Positions 8,150-15,564 of a stretch of 64,000 nucleotides of DNA are shown here, in pieces. The translations under genes were made by a program, and so were the position numbers. Each line of letters starts with the position of its first letter. Within the stretch, counting starts at the first letter, position 1. Below the pieces are notes generated by a model that did not search any database, was not told the DNA's origin, and worked only from the letters and a program-made list of their open reading frames with translations. Source of the stretch: Flectobacillus roseus (GTDB lineage Bacteria > Bacteroidota > Bacteroidia > Cytophagales > Spirosomataceae); assembly GCF_030056665.1 (NCBI RefSeq), contig NZ_JASHIG010000037.1; one strand, written 5' to 3'.

Positions 8150-8920
8150 CTATTTCAAAAGTTTTTTCAACTTACATTTCTTCAGTTGTTGTATCTGTTC
8201 GCTCACGATTTGAGCTGTTAATTTCGAACCTTCATAATTAGGATGGGTATGGTCTTTTGGAAAAAACTTATCTACCTGCTCTTTTCCTAATTCTTCGTAT
8301 TTTGCTGCTACAACCTCGTTGAGGTCAATAAAATAAGCTTTATTTTCTTCTGCAATTTGTTTTGCCCAAAGTCCATAAGACTGACTTCCTCTTTCTACCT
8401 TCCCGTTCTTCCAAACATTGCGCGGCACAAGCGAACAAACAATTGGCGTAGCGCCTTTTTCTTGCGTTTCCTGTACGTACTTGCGCATATACCAGCCATA
8501 AGAATGTACGATTTCGTGCTTTTTGGTCAAAAGGTTATCTATCTCCTCTGACTCGTTACCGATGCCTTTGATAGAGCCTCTCGCACGGCTTGTATCATTA
8601 ATGGCTCCGCCGTCGTTGTGTCCAAACTGCATGATTACATAATCGCCTTTTTTCAATTTTGCCATAATTTTGTCCCAACGTCCTTCGGTCAAAAATGTAC
8701 GGCTACTACGACCACCAATGGCATGATTTTCAACATTTACCTTTACCGTATCAAATTGTTGATTCATGAAACTGCCCCAACCCCACAAACCATCAGAACC
8801 TGCTCCAGATCCATTTCTAACGGTTGAATCACCAATGATGTAAATCGTAGGTTTTGTTTTTAACATCGTGAATGAACATGCTAAAACAAAGGCGCAAAGT
8901 ACCAAAAACTTGTTTTTCAT
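8150..8920 (-). CDS. Rhamnogalacturonan acetylesterase-like SGNH hydrolase
   Basis: This 256-residue secreted esterase belongs to the SGNH/GDSL family close to rhamnogalacturonan acetylesterases (CE12), which remove acetyl groups from pectin backbones. All four blocks are visible: IIGDSTV (nucleophile serine near residue 32), GGRSSRTF, MQFGHNDG, and DHTHPNYEGS with the catalytic Asp/His. The start at 8920 (MKNKFLVLCAFVLACSF, a lipoprotein-like or secretory signal) is preferred over 9010, because the longer frame runs into a terminator at 8992-9027. Its neighbours are two GH105 genes, so it fits a rhamnogalacturonan-I clearing set. That terminator suggests that it has its own promoter. Confidence 0.88.
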   Translation of the reverse strand: MKNKFLVLCAFVLACSFTMLKTKPTIYIIGDSTVRNGSGAGSDGLWGWGSFMNQQFDTVKVNVENHAIGGRSSRTFLTEGRWDKIMAKLKKGDYVIMQFGHNDGGAINDTSRARGSIKGIGNESEEIDNLLTKKHEIVHSYGWYMRKYVQETQEKGATPIVCSLVPRNVWKNGKVERGSQSYGLWAKQIAEENKAYFIDLNEVVAAKYEELGKEQVDKFFPKDHTHPNYEGSKLTAQIVSEQIQQLKKCKLKKLLK

Positions 8921-8991
8921 CTGAGTAAAATTTTGAATGACAGAATAGATTTCGAGATAATGTTGATTTTTGAAGAAACCAGTCCCTCTAT

Positions 8992-9027
8992 AAAAAAGGA
9001 AGTTCCTCATGCTACCACAAGGAACTT
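8992..9027 (-). terminator. Terminator after the GH105 genes
   Basis: Read on the minus strand, AAGTTCCT and AGGAACTT form a perfect 8-bp stem followed by CC and TTTTTT. It lies between the upstream GH105 gene and the acetylesterase, so the two need not form a single transcript. Confidence 0.75.
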
Positions 9028-9142
9028 AACCTAAATCTCCCCTAATCAACTGTTTACTTACAAATTACTTGTGTTGTAGTCTTCGAAGTAACAAGTGTTT
9101 CAATAACGAAGAGTTATCTTGTCCACTTATATACTCATTATT

Positions 9143-10267
9143 TTATTTTTTCATTCTCACGATTTCGCTACCAGCCAATAGGAAACATCCTAAACCGTAG
9201 TCTTCGAAATCAGGAATTTTATCAATAGCCAATGGTTGACCATCTTTTGGTTCTTTCCCTGTGCCTTGTACCCAACCCAAAAATCCTGATGGTTGTACAC
9301 TTTCTGTAGCTAATGCATTCCAAGCTTTTACTAAAGCTGGCTTGTATTGTTTGGCATTCAAATGTCCGTGATTGATGCCCCATGCCATTCCGTAGGCAAA
9401 CAATGATGTTCCTGTAGCTTCTTTACCTCCATAATTGGTTGGGTCATGCAAACTCACATTCCAGAATCCATCTTCTCTCTGAAGTGGCAACAAAGCCTTC
9501 ATCATGGTTTTGTACATCTGTAAATATTCGTCGCGATGTGGTGCGTTTTTAGGCATAATTTCCAATACTCTCACCAAAGCTGCCACAATCCAACCATTGC
9601 CACGAGACCAATAACAATCCTGTCCGTTTGGCTCTTTATAGGGTGGCACAAAGTCTTTGTCTCTCCACCAAAGTCCATCTTCTGGATTAAATAAGCCCTT
9701 TCCTCCTTCTATCGTTTTTGAGTGGTTGTACATTTGGTACATTTTCTCGAAATAAGCATTGTCTTTGTACAATACACCCAATTTAGCAAATACTGGCATA
9801 CCCATTTGAAGTGCATCAATCCATGTCCAATAAGTACAGTTAGGATTTTTTACCAAGCTATCCATATTGGCTTTAATATCACGGATACGCTCTGGCTTTT
9901 TATCCATCATATACAAATCAATATAGGTCTGTCCGCAACATTGGTCATCGGCATTGTGTGTCAATAAGCCCGAACGTAATCCCCATTTATGACTTTCGCC
10001 CCAAGCTACTGCATAATCGATATAGCGCTGTTGAGGGTCTACTTTATACAAATCCATCAATCCTTCGTAATACACCGCACGAGTCCAGATATTACTAGGA
10101 CGGGTTTTGTTGGTTACAATAGGCTTGCCAGTATCTGGCCATTTTTGCATAAAATAGTCATTTGCTTTACGCATTGAGGCAATCACTTCGGTTTTGCTCG
10201 GTAGTTTCTGAGCCATTGCCGACATACCGCCTAACAACAAGCATAGCATTAATGGTACTTTTTTCAT
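9143..10267 (-). CDS. Unsaturated rhamnogalacturonyl hydrolase, GH105
   Basis: This 374-residue enzyme has a signal peptide ending at SAMAQ and an (alpha/alpha)6-barrel sequence typical of GH105 (YteR-like) enzymes, which release unsaturated galacturonic acid from rhamnogalacturonan lyase products. Recognisable stretches are NADDQCCGQTY near residue 105, CYWSRGNGW near residue 217 and DFEDYGLGCFLLAGSE at the C-terminus. It lies downstream of a second GH105 gene on the same strand, 129 bp apart, with part of a degenerate intergenic repeat between. A terminator follows. The substrate is inferred from the family and from the neighbouring acetylesterase. Confidence 0.85.
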   Translation of the reverse strand: MKKVPLMLCLLLGGMSAMAQKLPSKTEVIASMRKANDYFMQKWPDTGKPIVTNKTRPSNIWTRAVYYEGLMDLYKVDPQQRYIDYAVAWGESHKWGLRSGLLTHNADDQCCGQTYIDLYMMDKKPERIRDIKANMDSLVKNPNCTYWTWIDALQMGMPVFAKLGVLYKDNAYFEKMYQMYNHSKTIEGGKGLFNPEDGLWWRDKDFVPPYKEPNGQDCYWSRGNGWIVAALVRVLEIMPKNAPHRDEYLQMYKTMMKALLPLQREDGFWNVSLHDPTNYGGKEATGTSLFAYGMAWGINHGHLNAKQYKPALVKAWNALATESVQPSGFLGWVQGTGKEPKDGQPLAIDKIPDFEDYGLGCFLLAGSEIVRMKK

Positions 10268-10328
10268 TCGTTCAGAATTTAATTGACAATTGAGTCCTGT
10301 TATTAGAAAATTAGAACTGTATATAACA

Positions 10329-10382
10329 ATTTCGGATTTGGGATTTCAGATTTCGGAAATTTGAAATACTGATTTGTAATCC
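10329..10382. repeat. Partial copy of the intergenic palindromic repeat
   Basis: TTTCGGATTTGGGATTTCAG and a following TTTCGGAAATTTG resemble one arm of the element at 3658-3796. Only a fragment is present, between the two GH105 genes. Confidence 0.4.
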
Positions 10383-10396
10383 TGAAAAGAATTTGT

Positions 10397-11773
10397 TTAC
10401 TTCTTTTTAATCAACAATTGTACAGAGCTATCGTTTATTTCAAACTGGTTTGACTTTAGCAAATTCAACATTTCTGCTCCTGCATAAATCACTGGTCCGT
10501 AACCGTGAGCCGCAAACGGGCTGATTGGACGATGATAGTAAAATGCTGGGTCAAATCCCATTCCTGTACCGACGCAAGTACCTTCTACTTGTCCTTGCTC
10601 GTTAACTTTGGTACTTACGGCATTCCAAGCCAACATCGTAGCAGGCGTATAGGCCAATTTGTCTATCCAGCCTTTATTGATGGCTTTGGCGAAACAATAC
10701 GCATAAATCGCCGTAGCCGATGTTTCTAAGTACGAATCGTTTCTATCTAATAATTGATGCCAAAATCCAGAACCTGACTGATATCTTGTTAAGCCTTTTA
10801 CATGTGCTTTCAACAAATTCAAGACCTCTTCGCGACCTGGGTAATTTTCTGGTAAAGCTTCCAACACTTCGATTTTGGTCAAAATAGCCCAACCGTTGGC
10901 ACGTGCCCAGTGGAACTGAGGATGTTCTGACATACCTTCAACCCAGCCGTGCATATAAACACCCTTCTCAGGATTAAACATTCTTTTTGAAAACTGACGA
11001 ACCTGTTTGATAGCCTCATCAAAATACTTTTTATCGCCAGTCAATTTGCCCATTTGAGCAATCGCAGGAATGCCCATAAACATATCGTCTAACCATAAAG
11101 TACTTGCTTGTGGACGATTACGAGCCAAAGTTCCATCACTTAATCTGAACTCTTTATTCATGATATAATTGATGTGACTGTCGATTAGAGGACGATAATT
11201 GTTGGTAGAACCAGCTACCGACGATTTAATCATAGCTGCACACATGGCACCACAATCATCCAAAGCATGTGGATTTAGCAATCCCTTCAATGGCCCTTTT
11301 GTACCCCAATCTTCACTCGCTCCTGTTGACTTTTTAAAGAATGGAACAGCATCGTTGATAAATTTCAAGCGTTTCTCTGTATATTCTTTATAACGCGCAT
11401 CACCTGTGTATTGCGAAGCCAGCATCATAGCCTGATAAGTCACACCCCATTCGTAACTCACCAAACGAAAATCCCCTTTTTGTAAAGCAGTATTTTCATC
11501 AATTTTTGACAAATCACTCACTACCTCATTTGTCTTCGTATTGATAAAATTTGTAGGAGTCACTTTTTCTAAATACGCGTGAACTCTTTGCAAGGTTTTT
11601 TCAACCTCCTCTGCTTTCACAATTCCATAAGGAACAGGATAGTCAGGCTGAATCAAGTGCAAAGGCGTATTGGAGTCATTAGATTTTGTAACGTTTTTTT
11701 GGGCAAAACCTTCTGCACCTGAAAGCAGTAAAAAACCTAACAATGCGACTTTATCAAATGAGTACTTTTTCAT
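10397..11773 (-). CDS. Second GH105/GH88 family glycoside hydrolase
   Basis: This 458-residue protein, larger than its neighbour, has a signal peptide ending at EGFAQ and the alpha-barrel pattern of GH105/GH88: LVSYEWGVTYQAMM near residue 103, STLWLDDMFMGIPAIAQMG near residue 225 and FHWARANGWAILTKIEVLE near residue 289. The usual RGNGW is RANGW here. It probably cleaves unsaturated uronyl residues from pectic oligosaccharides. It is the first gene of the minus-strand island and is divergent from the GntR/LacI-type regulator gene, which is its likely regulator. Confidence 0.82.
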   Translation of the reverse strand: MKKYSFDKVALLGFLLLSGAEGFAQKNVTKSNDSNTPLHLIQPDYPVPYGIVKAEEVEKTLQRVHAYLEKVTPTNFINTKTNEVVSDLSKIDENTALQKGDFRLVSYEWGVTYQAMMLASQYTGDARYKEYTEKRLKFINDAVPFFKKSTGASEDWGTKGPLKGLLNPHALDDCGAMCAAMIKSSVAGSTNNYRPLIDSHINYIMNKEFRLSDGTLARNRPQASTLWLDDMFMGIPAIAQMGKLTGDKKYFDEAIKQVRQFSKRMFNPEKGVYMHGWVEGMSEHPQFHWARANGWAILTKIEVLEALPENYPGREEVLNLLKAHVKGLTRYQSGSGFWHQLLDRNDSYLETSATAIYAYCFAKAINKGWIDKLAYTPATMLAWNAVSTKVNEQGQVEGTCVGTGMGFDPAFYYHRPISPFAAHGYGPVIYAGAEMLNLLKSNQFEINDSSVQLLIKKK

Positions 11774-12275
11774 AATCGGCTTTGAAAATTTTTGGATAAT
11801 GTGTTTTACTCACAGAAGTAAAAATAGAGGAAAATCTACTTGCAAAATTGTCTTCGATTTGTACAACTTCCTCAAAGATAAATGTCATTTATGGGTTAGC
11901 CGTCCTGTAGCATCCTTGTTGAAATCAAAAACTAGCTTGAATTGAGAATAGAATATGGTAAGATATATTAAAAAAATACAAAAATCGTACAATGAAATTA
12001 GTCTACTTTGACACTACTAAAACTGGATTTTGCATAAAAAAAATAGGACAAAGGTTGGATTTTGGCGACATGGCAACGTTCCCGACATCGTTTGCATAAA
12101 TTATTATTGTTGAAAAATTGAATATGAATTATTCAAATCTTAACCTTTGTTTAGAATTAAAATATAAGTTGATGAGATAGGTTTTAGCCTGTCTAAAAAA
12201 AGTATAAGTTTTAATGTTAAGTTTTTTTCTAGAATGCCTAGAAAAAACTTTTCAACCTTATTTATCCATAATATA
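11774..12275. promoter_or_regulatory. Divergent regulatory region with operator candidate
   Basis: This 500-bp gap separates the GH105 gene and the GntR-type regulator gene. GGCAACGTTCCC at 12072-12083 is a near-palindrome centred on CG (10 of 12 positions symmetric), as expected for LacI-like operators. It is framed by two TTTGCATAAA direct repeats (about 12030 and 12090). No other gene was seen. Confidence 0.4.
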
Positions 12276-13316
12276 ATGATTGCGAAAAAACATAGAATCT
12301 GGGATGTAATTAGAGTCGACGATATTTCGGCAACACCGAAATATCTACAGATTGTACATTCGACACTCAAAGGCATTGAGGCAGGTCAAATTACGGTCAA
12401 TGACCGCTTGCCATCCATCAATGAAGTGAGTTTCGAGTTGGATGTTTCTCGTGATACTGTCGAGAAGTCATATCGACAACTCAAAAGTATGGGTATTCTT
12501 GAATCTGTTCCTAGTAAGGGTTACTACATTAAAAACGTGGATTTTGAAAAGCCCATGAAAGTATTGTTGCTTTTCAATAAACTTTCTGCGCACAAAAAAA
12601 TCATTTTTGATGCTTTTGTAAAAGAATTAGGGCAACAAGTGGCGATTGATTTTTATGTATACAACAATGATTTTGCTCTTTTCAAAAAGCTCATTACTGC
12701 CAAAAAGGATGAAGATTATTCACACTTTGTCATTATTCCATATCTCTTGGATTTCAATGATAAAGTACAGGAAGTAGTGAATATGATCCCTAAAGAAAAA
12801 TTGATTATTTTGGACAAAATGGTTGCTGGAGTCAACGGTGAATTTGGGGCTGTATATGAAAATTTTGAGAAAGATATTTATATGGCACTTTGCCAAATGC
12901 TCGAAAAATTAAGAAACTATACAAGCCTGAAATTAATTTTTCCGAAGCAAAGTTGCTATCCTCAAGAAATCCAAAAAGGATTTTTAAACTTCTGTCAGGA
13001 TTTTGCTTTTGAGGCTACTATTATTGACAATATCAAAACCGAAACCGTAACAGAGGGATCAGTCTATATAAATTTGATGGAGGATGATTTAGTTATACTT
13101 ATCAAAAAAATCATGAATGATAACCTCGTCATAGGCAAGCAAGTAGGAATAATCTCCTACAACGAAACGCCTCTAAAAGAGATTATCCTCGACGGTATTA
13201 CTACTATTTCGACAAATTTTAGAGAAATGGGAAAAACAGCTGCCAGATTAGTACTTGAAAAGTCAAAGGATCATGTTGCAAATTTATTTGAGGTGAACCT
13301 TCGCAATTCATTATAA
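12276..13316 (+). CDS. GntR family regulator with LacI-type sugar-binding domain
   Basis: This regulator of about 346 residues joins an N-terminal GntR winged helix to a periplasmic-binding-protein-like effector domain. The helix region includes LPSINEVSFELDVSRDTVEKSYRQL and GILESVPSKGYYIK; the effector domain runs from about residue 80 to the C-terminus and ends in DGITTISTNFREMGKTAARL, the usual LacI-type dimer end. Such AraR-like chimeras sense sugars. The start MIAKKHRIWD at 12276 is chosen over 12234 because the first 14 residues of the longer frame are not family-like. Its position opposite the GH105 genes suggests that it controls pectin use. Confidence 0.88.
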   Translation: MIAKKHRIWDVIRVDDISATPKYLQIVHSTLKGIEAGQITVNDRLPSINEVSFELDVSRDTVEKSYRQLKSMGILESVPSKGYYIKNVDFEKPMKVLLLFNKLSAHKKIIFDAFVKELGQQVAIDFYVYNNDFALFKKLITAKKDEDYSHFVIIPYLLDFNDKVQEVVNMIPKEKLIILDKMVAGVNGEFGAVYENFEKDIYMALCQMLEKLRNYTSLKLIFPKQSCYPQEIQKGFLNFCQDFAFEATIIDNIKTETVTEGSVYINLMEDDLVILIKKIMNDNLVIGKQVGIISYNETPLKEIILDGITTISTNFREMGKTAARLVLEKSKDHVANLFEVNLRNSL

Positions 13317-13332
13317 ATAACGATTGGGAAAT

Positions 13333-13366
13333 AAAAAAAGCCTGAGGTTTCTCAGGCTTTTTTTTT
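13333..13366. terminator. Strong bidirectional terminator
   Basis: AGCCTGAG pairs with CTCAGGCT around GTTT, with an A-run before and nine Ts after. It ends both the GntR-type regulator gene and the seven-gene inositol-lipid operon coming from the right. Confidence 0.95.
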
Positions 13367-13388
13367 ATGAGCTATCGAAAGAGTTTGG

Positions 13389-14330
13389 CTATTTCGCAAA
13401 CATCTCTTGTACGCGCTTATTCAAAAACTTCTCGAACAAAAATATTCCTATTGAGGCCACCGTAATACCACACAATACATCAATGACATAATGGTGACTT
13501 GTATATACGGCTGAACCCCAAATACCTAAACAGAATATCACAAAGAAGATATTAAACCAACCTAATCTTGCTTTTAACCCAAAATACAAGGTTATTAAAG
13601 GAAAGGCAGAGTGTAAAGAAGGCATTGCGGCAAATACGTTTGAGTTTCGTACATACATCCCTTTAAACAGATTCACATCAAGAATTTGATCAAAATATTT
13701 TAGACCAGCTTCGCTGCCTTGAGTGTGTAAATCTAAGGCAAATCCGTGCTCTGCCACATACCAAGGCGGAGCCGCAGGATAGGCATAGTAGACGATCCAA
13801 CCGAGAAAATTCACAAAAACAAAACAGTACGCAAATGAATAAAATAAAGGTCTTTTCTTAAGATAAAAATATAAGGACAGCGCTATAGGAATTGGAACCC
13901 AGTTGATATAAAAAATACCTGCTAAAACATCAAAAAGTGGAATATGTACCTTTGCAAAATATTCACTTAGTGTGAGTAGTTGTCCTTGGTAGTTTACGCC
14001 AAATAGAGCCTTATCCAACTCATAAGGTTGTTGAATATGTACCGTGTTGAACTCATAATTTGGGAATACACGAAAGGAATCATAAATAGCCCAATACACT
14101 ACATAAATGGCAAATGATAAGATAATTTCGCGGCTAAATTTATTACCAAAATAAGTGGATACAAATAGCACATACAACATAATGTGCTCTGGTAATAATC
14201 CAATAAAATTGATATACCAAAAAAAGAATAAAGGTGTGAAAATAACTAACCCTATGATATTCTTAACTGAGAAGCGTTCAAATCCTGTATCCTCAATGTT
14301 TAGCACGCTACTACGGTTTGATTTTTTCAT
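13389..14330 (-). CDS. PAP2-family (Aur1-like) inositol-phosphoryl transferase candidate
   Basis: This protein of about 313 residues is a polytopic membrane protein of the PAP2 superfamily, closest by motif to yeast inositol phosphorylceramide synthase Aur1. MPSLHSAFPL and YTSHHYVIDVLCG carry the two catalytic histidines and the aspartate. The first methionine (14363) would overlap the upstream gene by 53 bases; MKKSNRSS at 14330 overlaps by 20 and is preferred. It is the last gene of the inositol-lipid operon, just before a strong terminator. I infer that it transfers phosphoinositol from phosphatidylinositol to a ceramide-like acceptor at the membrane. A plain lipid phosphatase is the alternative. 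Confidence 0.8.
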   Translation of the reverse strand: MKKSNRSSVLNIEDTGFERFSVKNIIGLVIFTPLFFFWYINFIGLLPEHIMLYVLFVSTYFGNKFSREIILSFAIYVVYWAIYDSFRVFPNYEFNTVHIQQPYELDKALFGVNYQGQLLTLSEYFAKVHIPLFDVLAGIFYINWVPIPIALSLYFYLKKRPLFYSFAYCFVFVNFLGWIVYYAYPAAPPWYVAEHGFALDLHTQGSEAGLKYFDQILDVNLFKGMYVRNSNVFAAMPSLHSAFPLITLYFGLKARLGWFNIFFVIFCLGIWGSAVYTSHHYVIDVLCGITVASIGIFLFEKFLNKRVQEMFAK

Positions 14331-14838
14331 AAACATTTTCTCCTGAATAAAAATCTCTTCCAAATACTTCTACATACAATACTTTCGGGCGTAAATTACT
14401 CCCTTCGATTTGTACATACACATGGTCGAGTTTTGCTAATTGGTTATTAATCAATAATGAAGCATAAGGCTTTTTGTTTTTGTCAAAGCCTAATCGAAGC
14501 TTACGTTTTTTATAAGAAACTACCCACGCTTGGAGAGCATCAGTCTGTCCTTCAATGGTTTCGGTGTCGACACCATAAGCTAATACTCGTTGTATCCACG
14601 AAAGTTCTTTTCGTCGCCCATCTTCTTGATAGCGTAGCCAATACACATCTATAGGATTATCTTCATCAAATCCTCCCTTGGCATTGAGTCGTGCATCATA
14701 AACAATCGTATTAACGTTGGAGCTTCGCTGAATATAAAATAGCCTTACTTTTGAGTCAGGAACTTTGGGATAATTAGTGGGTGAAAAACTTGCCAACAGC
14801 AAGCCAACAAACAACCATAAGAACCTATTTTGTTTCAT
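14311..14838 (-). CDS. DUF4833 exported protein
   Basis: This 175-residue protein matches what I recall of the DUF4833 family of Bacteroidota. A signal sequence (MKQNRFLWLFVGLLLASFSP) is followed by a small beta-rich domain with FYIQRSSNVNTIVYDA and DNPIDVYWLRYQEDGRRKEL. No catalytic motif can be named. It overlaps the CDP-alcohol transferase gene by 14 bases and the PAP2 gene downstream, so its translation is coupled to lipid enzymes. That makes a periplasmic role in inositol-lipid handling plausible, but this is inference from position only. Confidence 0.75.
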   Translation of the reverse strand: MKQNRFLWLFVGLLLASFSPTNYPKVPDSKVRLFYIQRSSNVNTIVYDARLNAKGGFDEDNPIDVYWLRYQEDGRRKELSWIQRVLAYGVDTETIEGQTDALQAWVVSYKKRKLRLGFDKNKKPYASLLINNQLAKLDHVYVQIEGSNLRPKVLYVEVFGRDFYSGENVYEKIKP

Positions 14839-15532
14839 TTTTACTTAACTCCTTTTGTGTATATTCTATTCGTTGGATAGCAGTGAAGTTGGACAAGATT
14901 GCCACTATGGTTAAAGGAATAGTAAATACTGATATTGACTCAAACCATGGTATTCTTTCGCTTGGACCGTCTATTCTAAAGTCTACTCCAAATACTGGAG
15001 ACAACAAGCCACATAATAAAGCAGAGCCTCCAATAATTACAATTCGCTCTGGTCGCTGCATCCAACCAATTTCACATTTAATATTTAATCCTTCGGCTCT
15101 TGCACGCGTATAACTTACCATAGATGAACCGATAAGTGCCAAAAAGGCAAAAAAGGAACTAAACAAATAATGATGAGCCACCAAGTAGTAGCATATTCCC
15201 AAAAACATAAACATTTCGCTATAGCGGTCTAAAACCGAATCATAAAATGCGCCAAACTTTGAAGAAGTATTACTCACTCGTGCTAAACGGCCATCTATCA
15301 TATCAAACACCCCTGCAAAGAGAATCATAGCTCCTCCCCACCCTACGATACTTAAGTCGCCACGATGAGATGCCTCTGCGCCATAAATAAAGATTCCTGC
15401 CGCTCCAATATTCAATACCAAGCCAGTGGTAGTAATCATATTGGGCGTAATTTTTAAGGCAATCAATAAATTTATAAAAGGGTTTATCAATTTGTATATC
15501 AATTGTTGCCCTGCTGATTTAAGTGCATACAT
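14825..15532 (-). CDS. CDP-alcohol phosphatidyltransferase (phosphatidylinositol-phosphate synthase candidate)
   Basis: This 235-residue integral membrane enzyme carries the full CDP-alcohol phosphotransferase signature at about residues 77-102: D-x-x-D-G-x-x-A-R, then G-x3-D-x3-D (DMIDGRLAR and FGAFYDSVLD). Such enzymes join CDP-diacylglycerol to an alcohol. Because the operon also has inositol-phosphate synthase and a PgpA-like phosphatase, inositol phosphate is the likely acceptor, giving phosphatidylinositol phosphate. It overlaps the DUF4833 gene by 14 bases and follows the DUF5686 gene by 32 bases. Phosphatidylglycerophosphate synthase is the main alternative, made less likely by the context. 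Confidence 0.87.
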   Translation of the reverse strand: MYALKSAGQQLIYKLINPFINLLIALKITPNMITTTGLVLNIGAAGIFIYGAEASHRGDLSIVGWGGAMILFAGVFDMIDGRLARVSNTSSKFGAFYDSVLDRYSEMFMFLGICYYLVAHHYLFSSFFAFLALIGSSMVSYTRARAEGLNIKCEIGWMQRPERIVIIGGSALLCGLLSPVFGVDFRIDGPSERIPWFESISVFTIPLTIVAILSNFTAIQRIEYTQKELSKNETK

Positions 15533-15564
15533 AGTTCTAAGTGATTTATTAATACTTGTTTAGC

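Noticed and set aside
8921..9010. N-terminal 30-codon extension of the acetylesterase
   Set aside because: It crosses the terminator at 8992-9027; a signal peptide begins at 8920.
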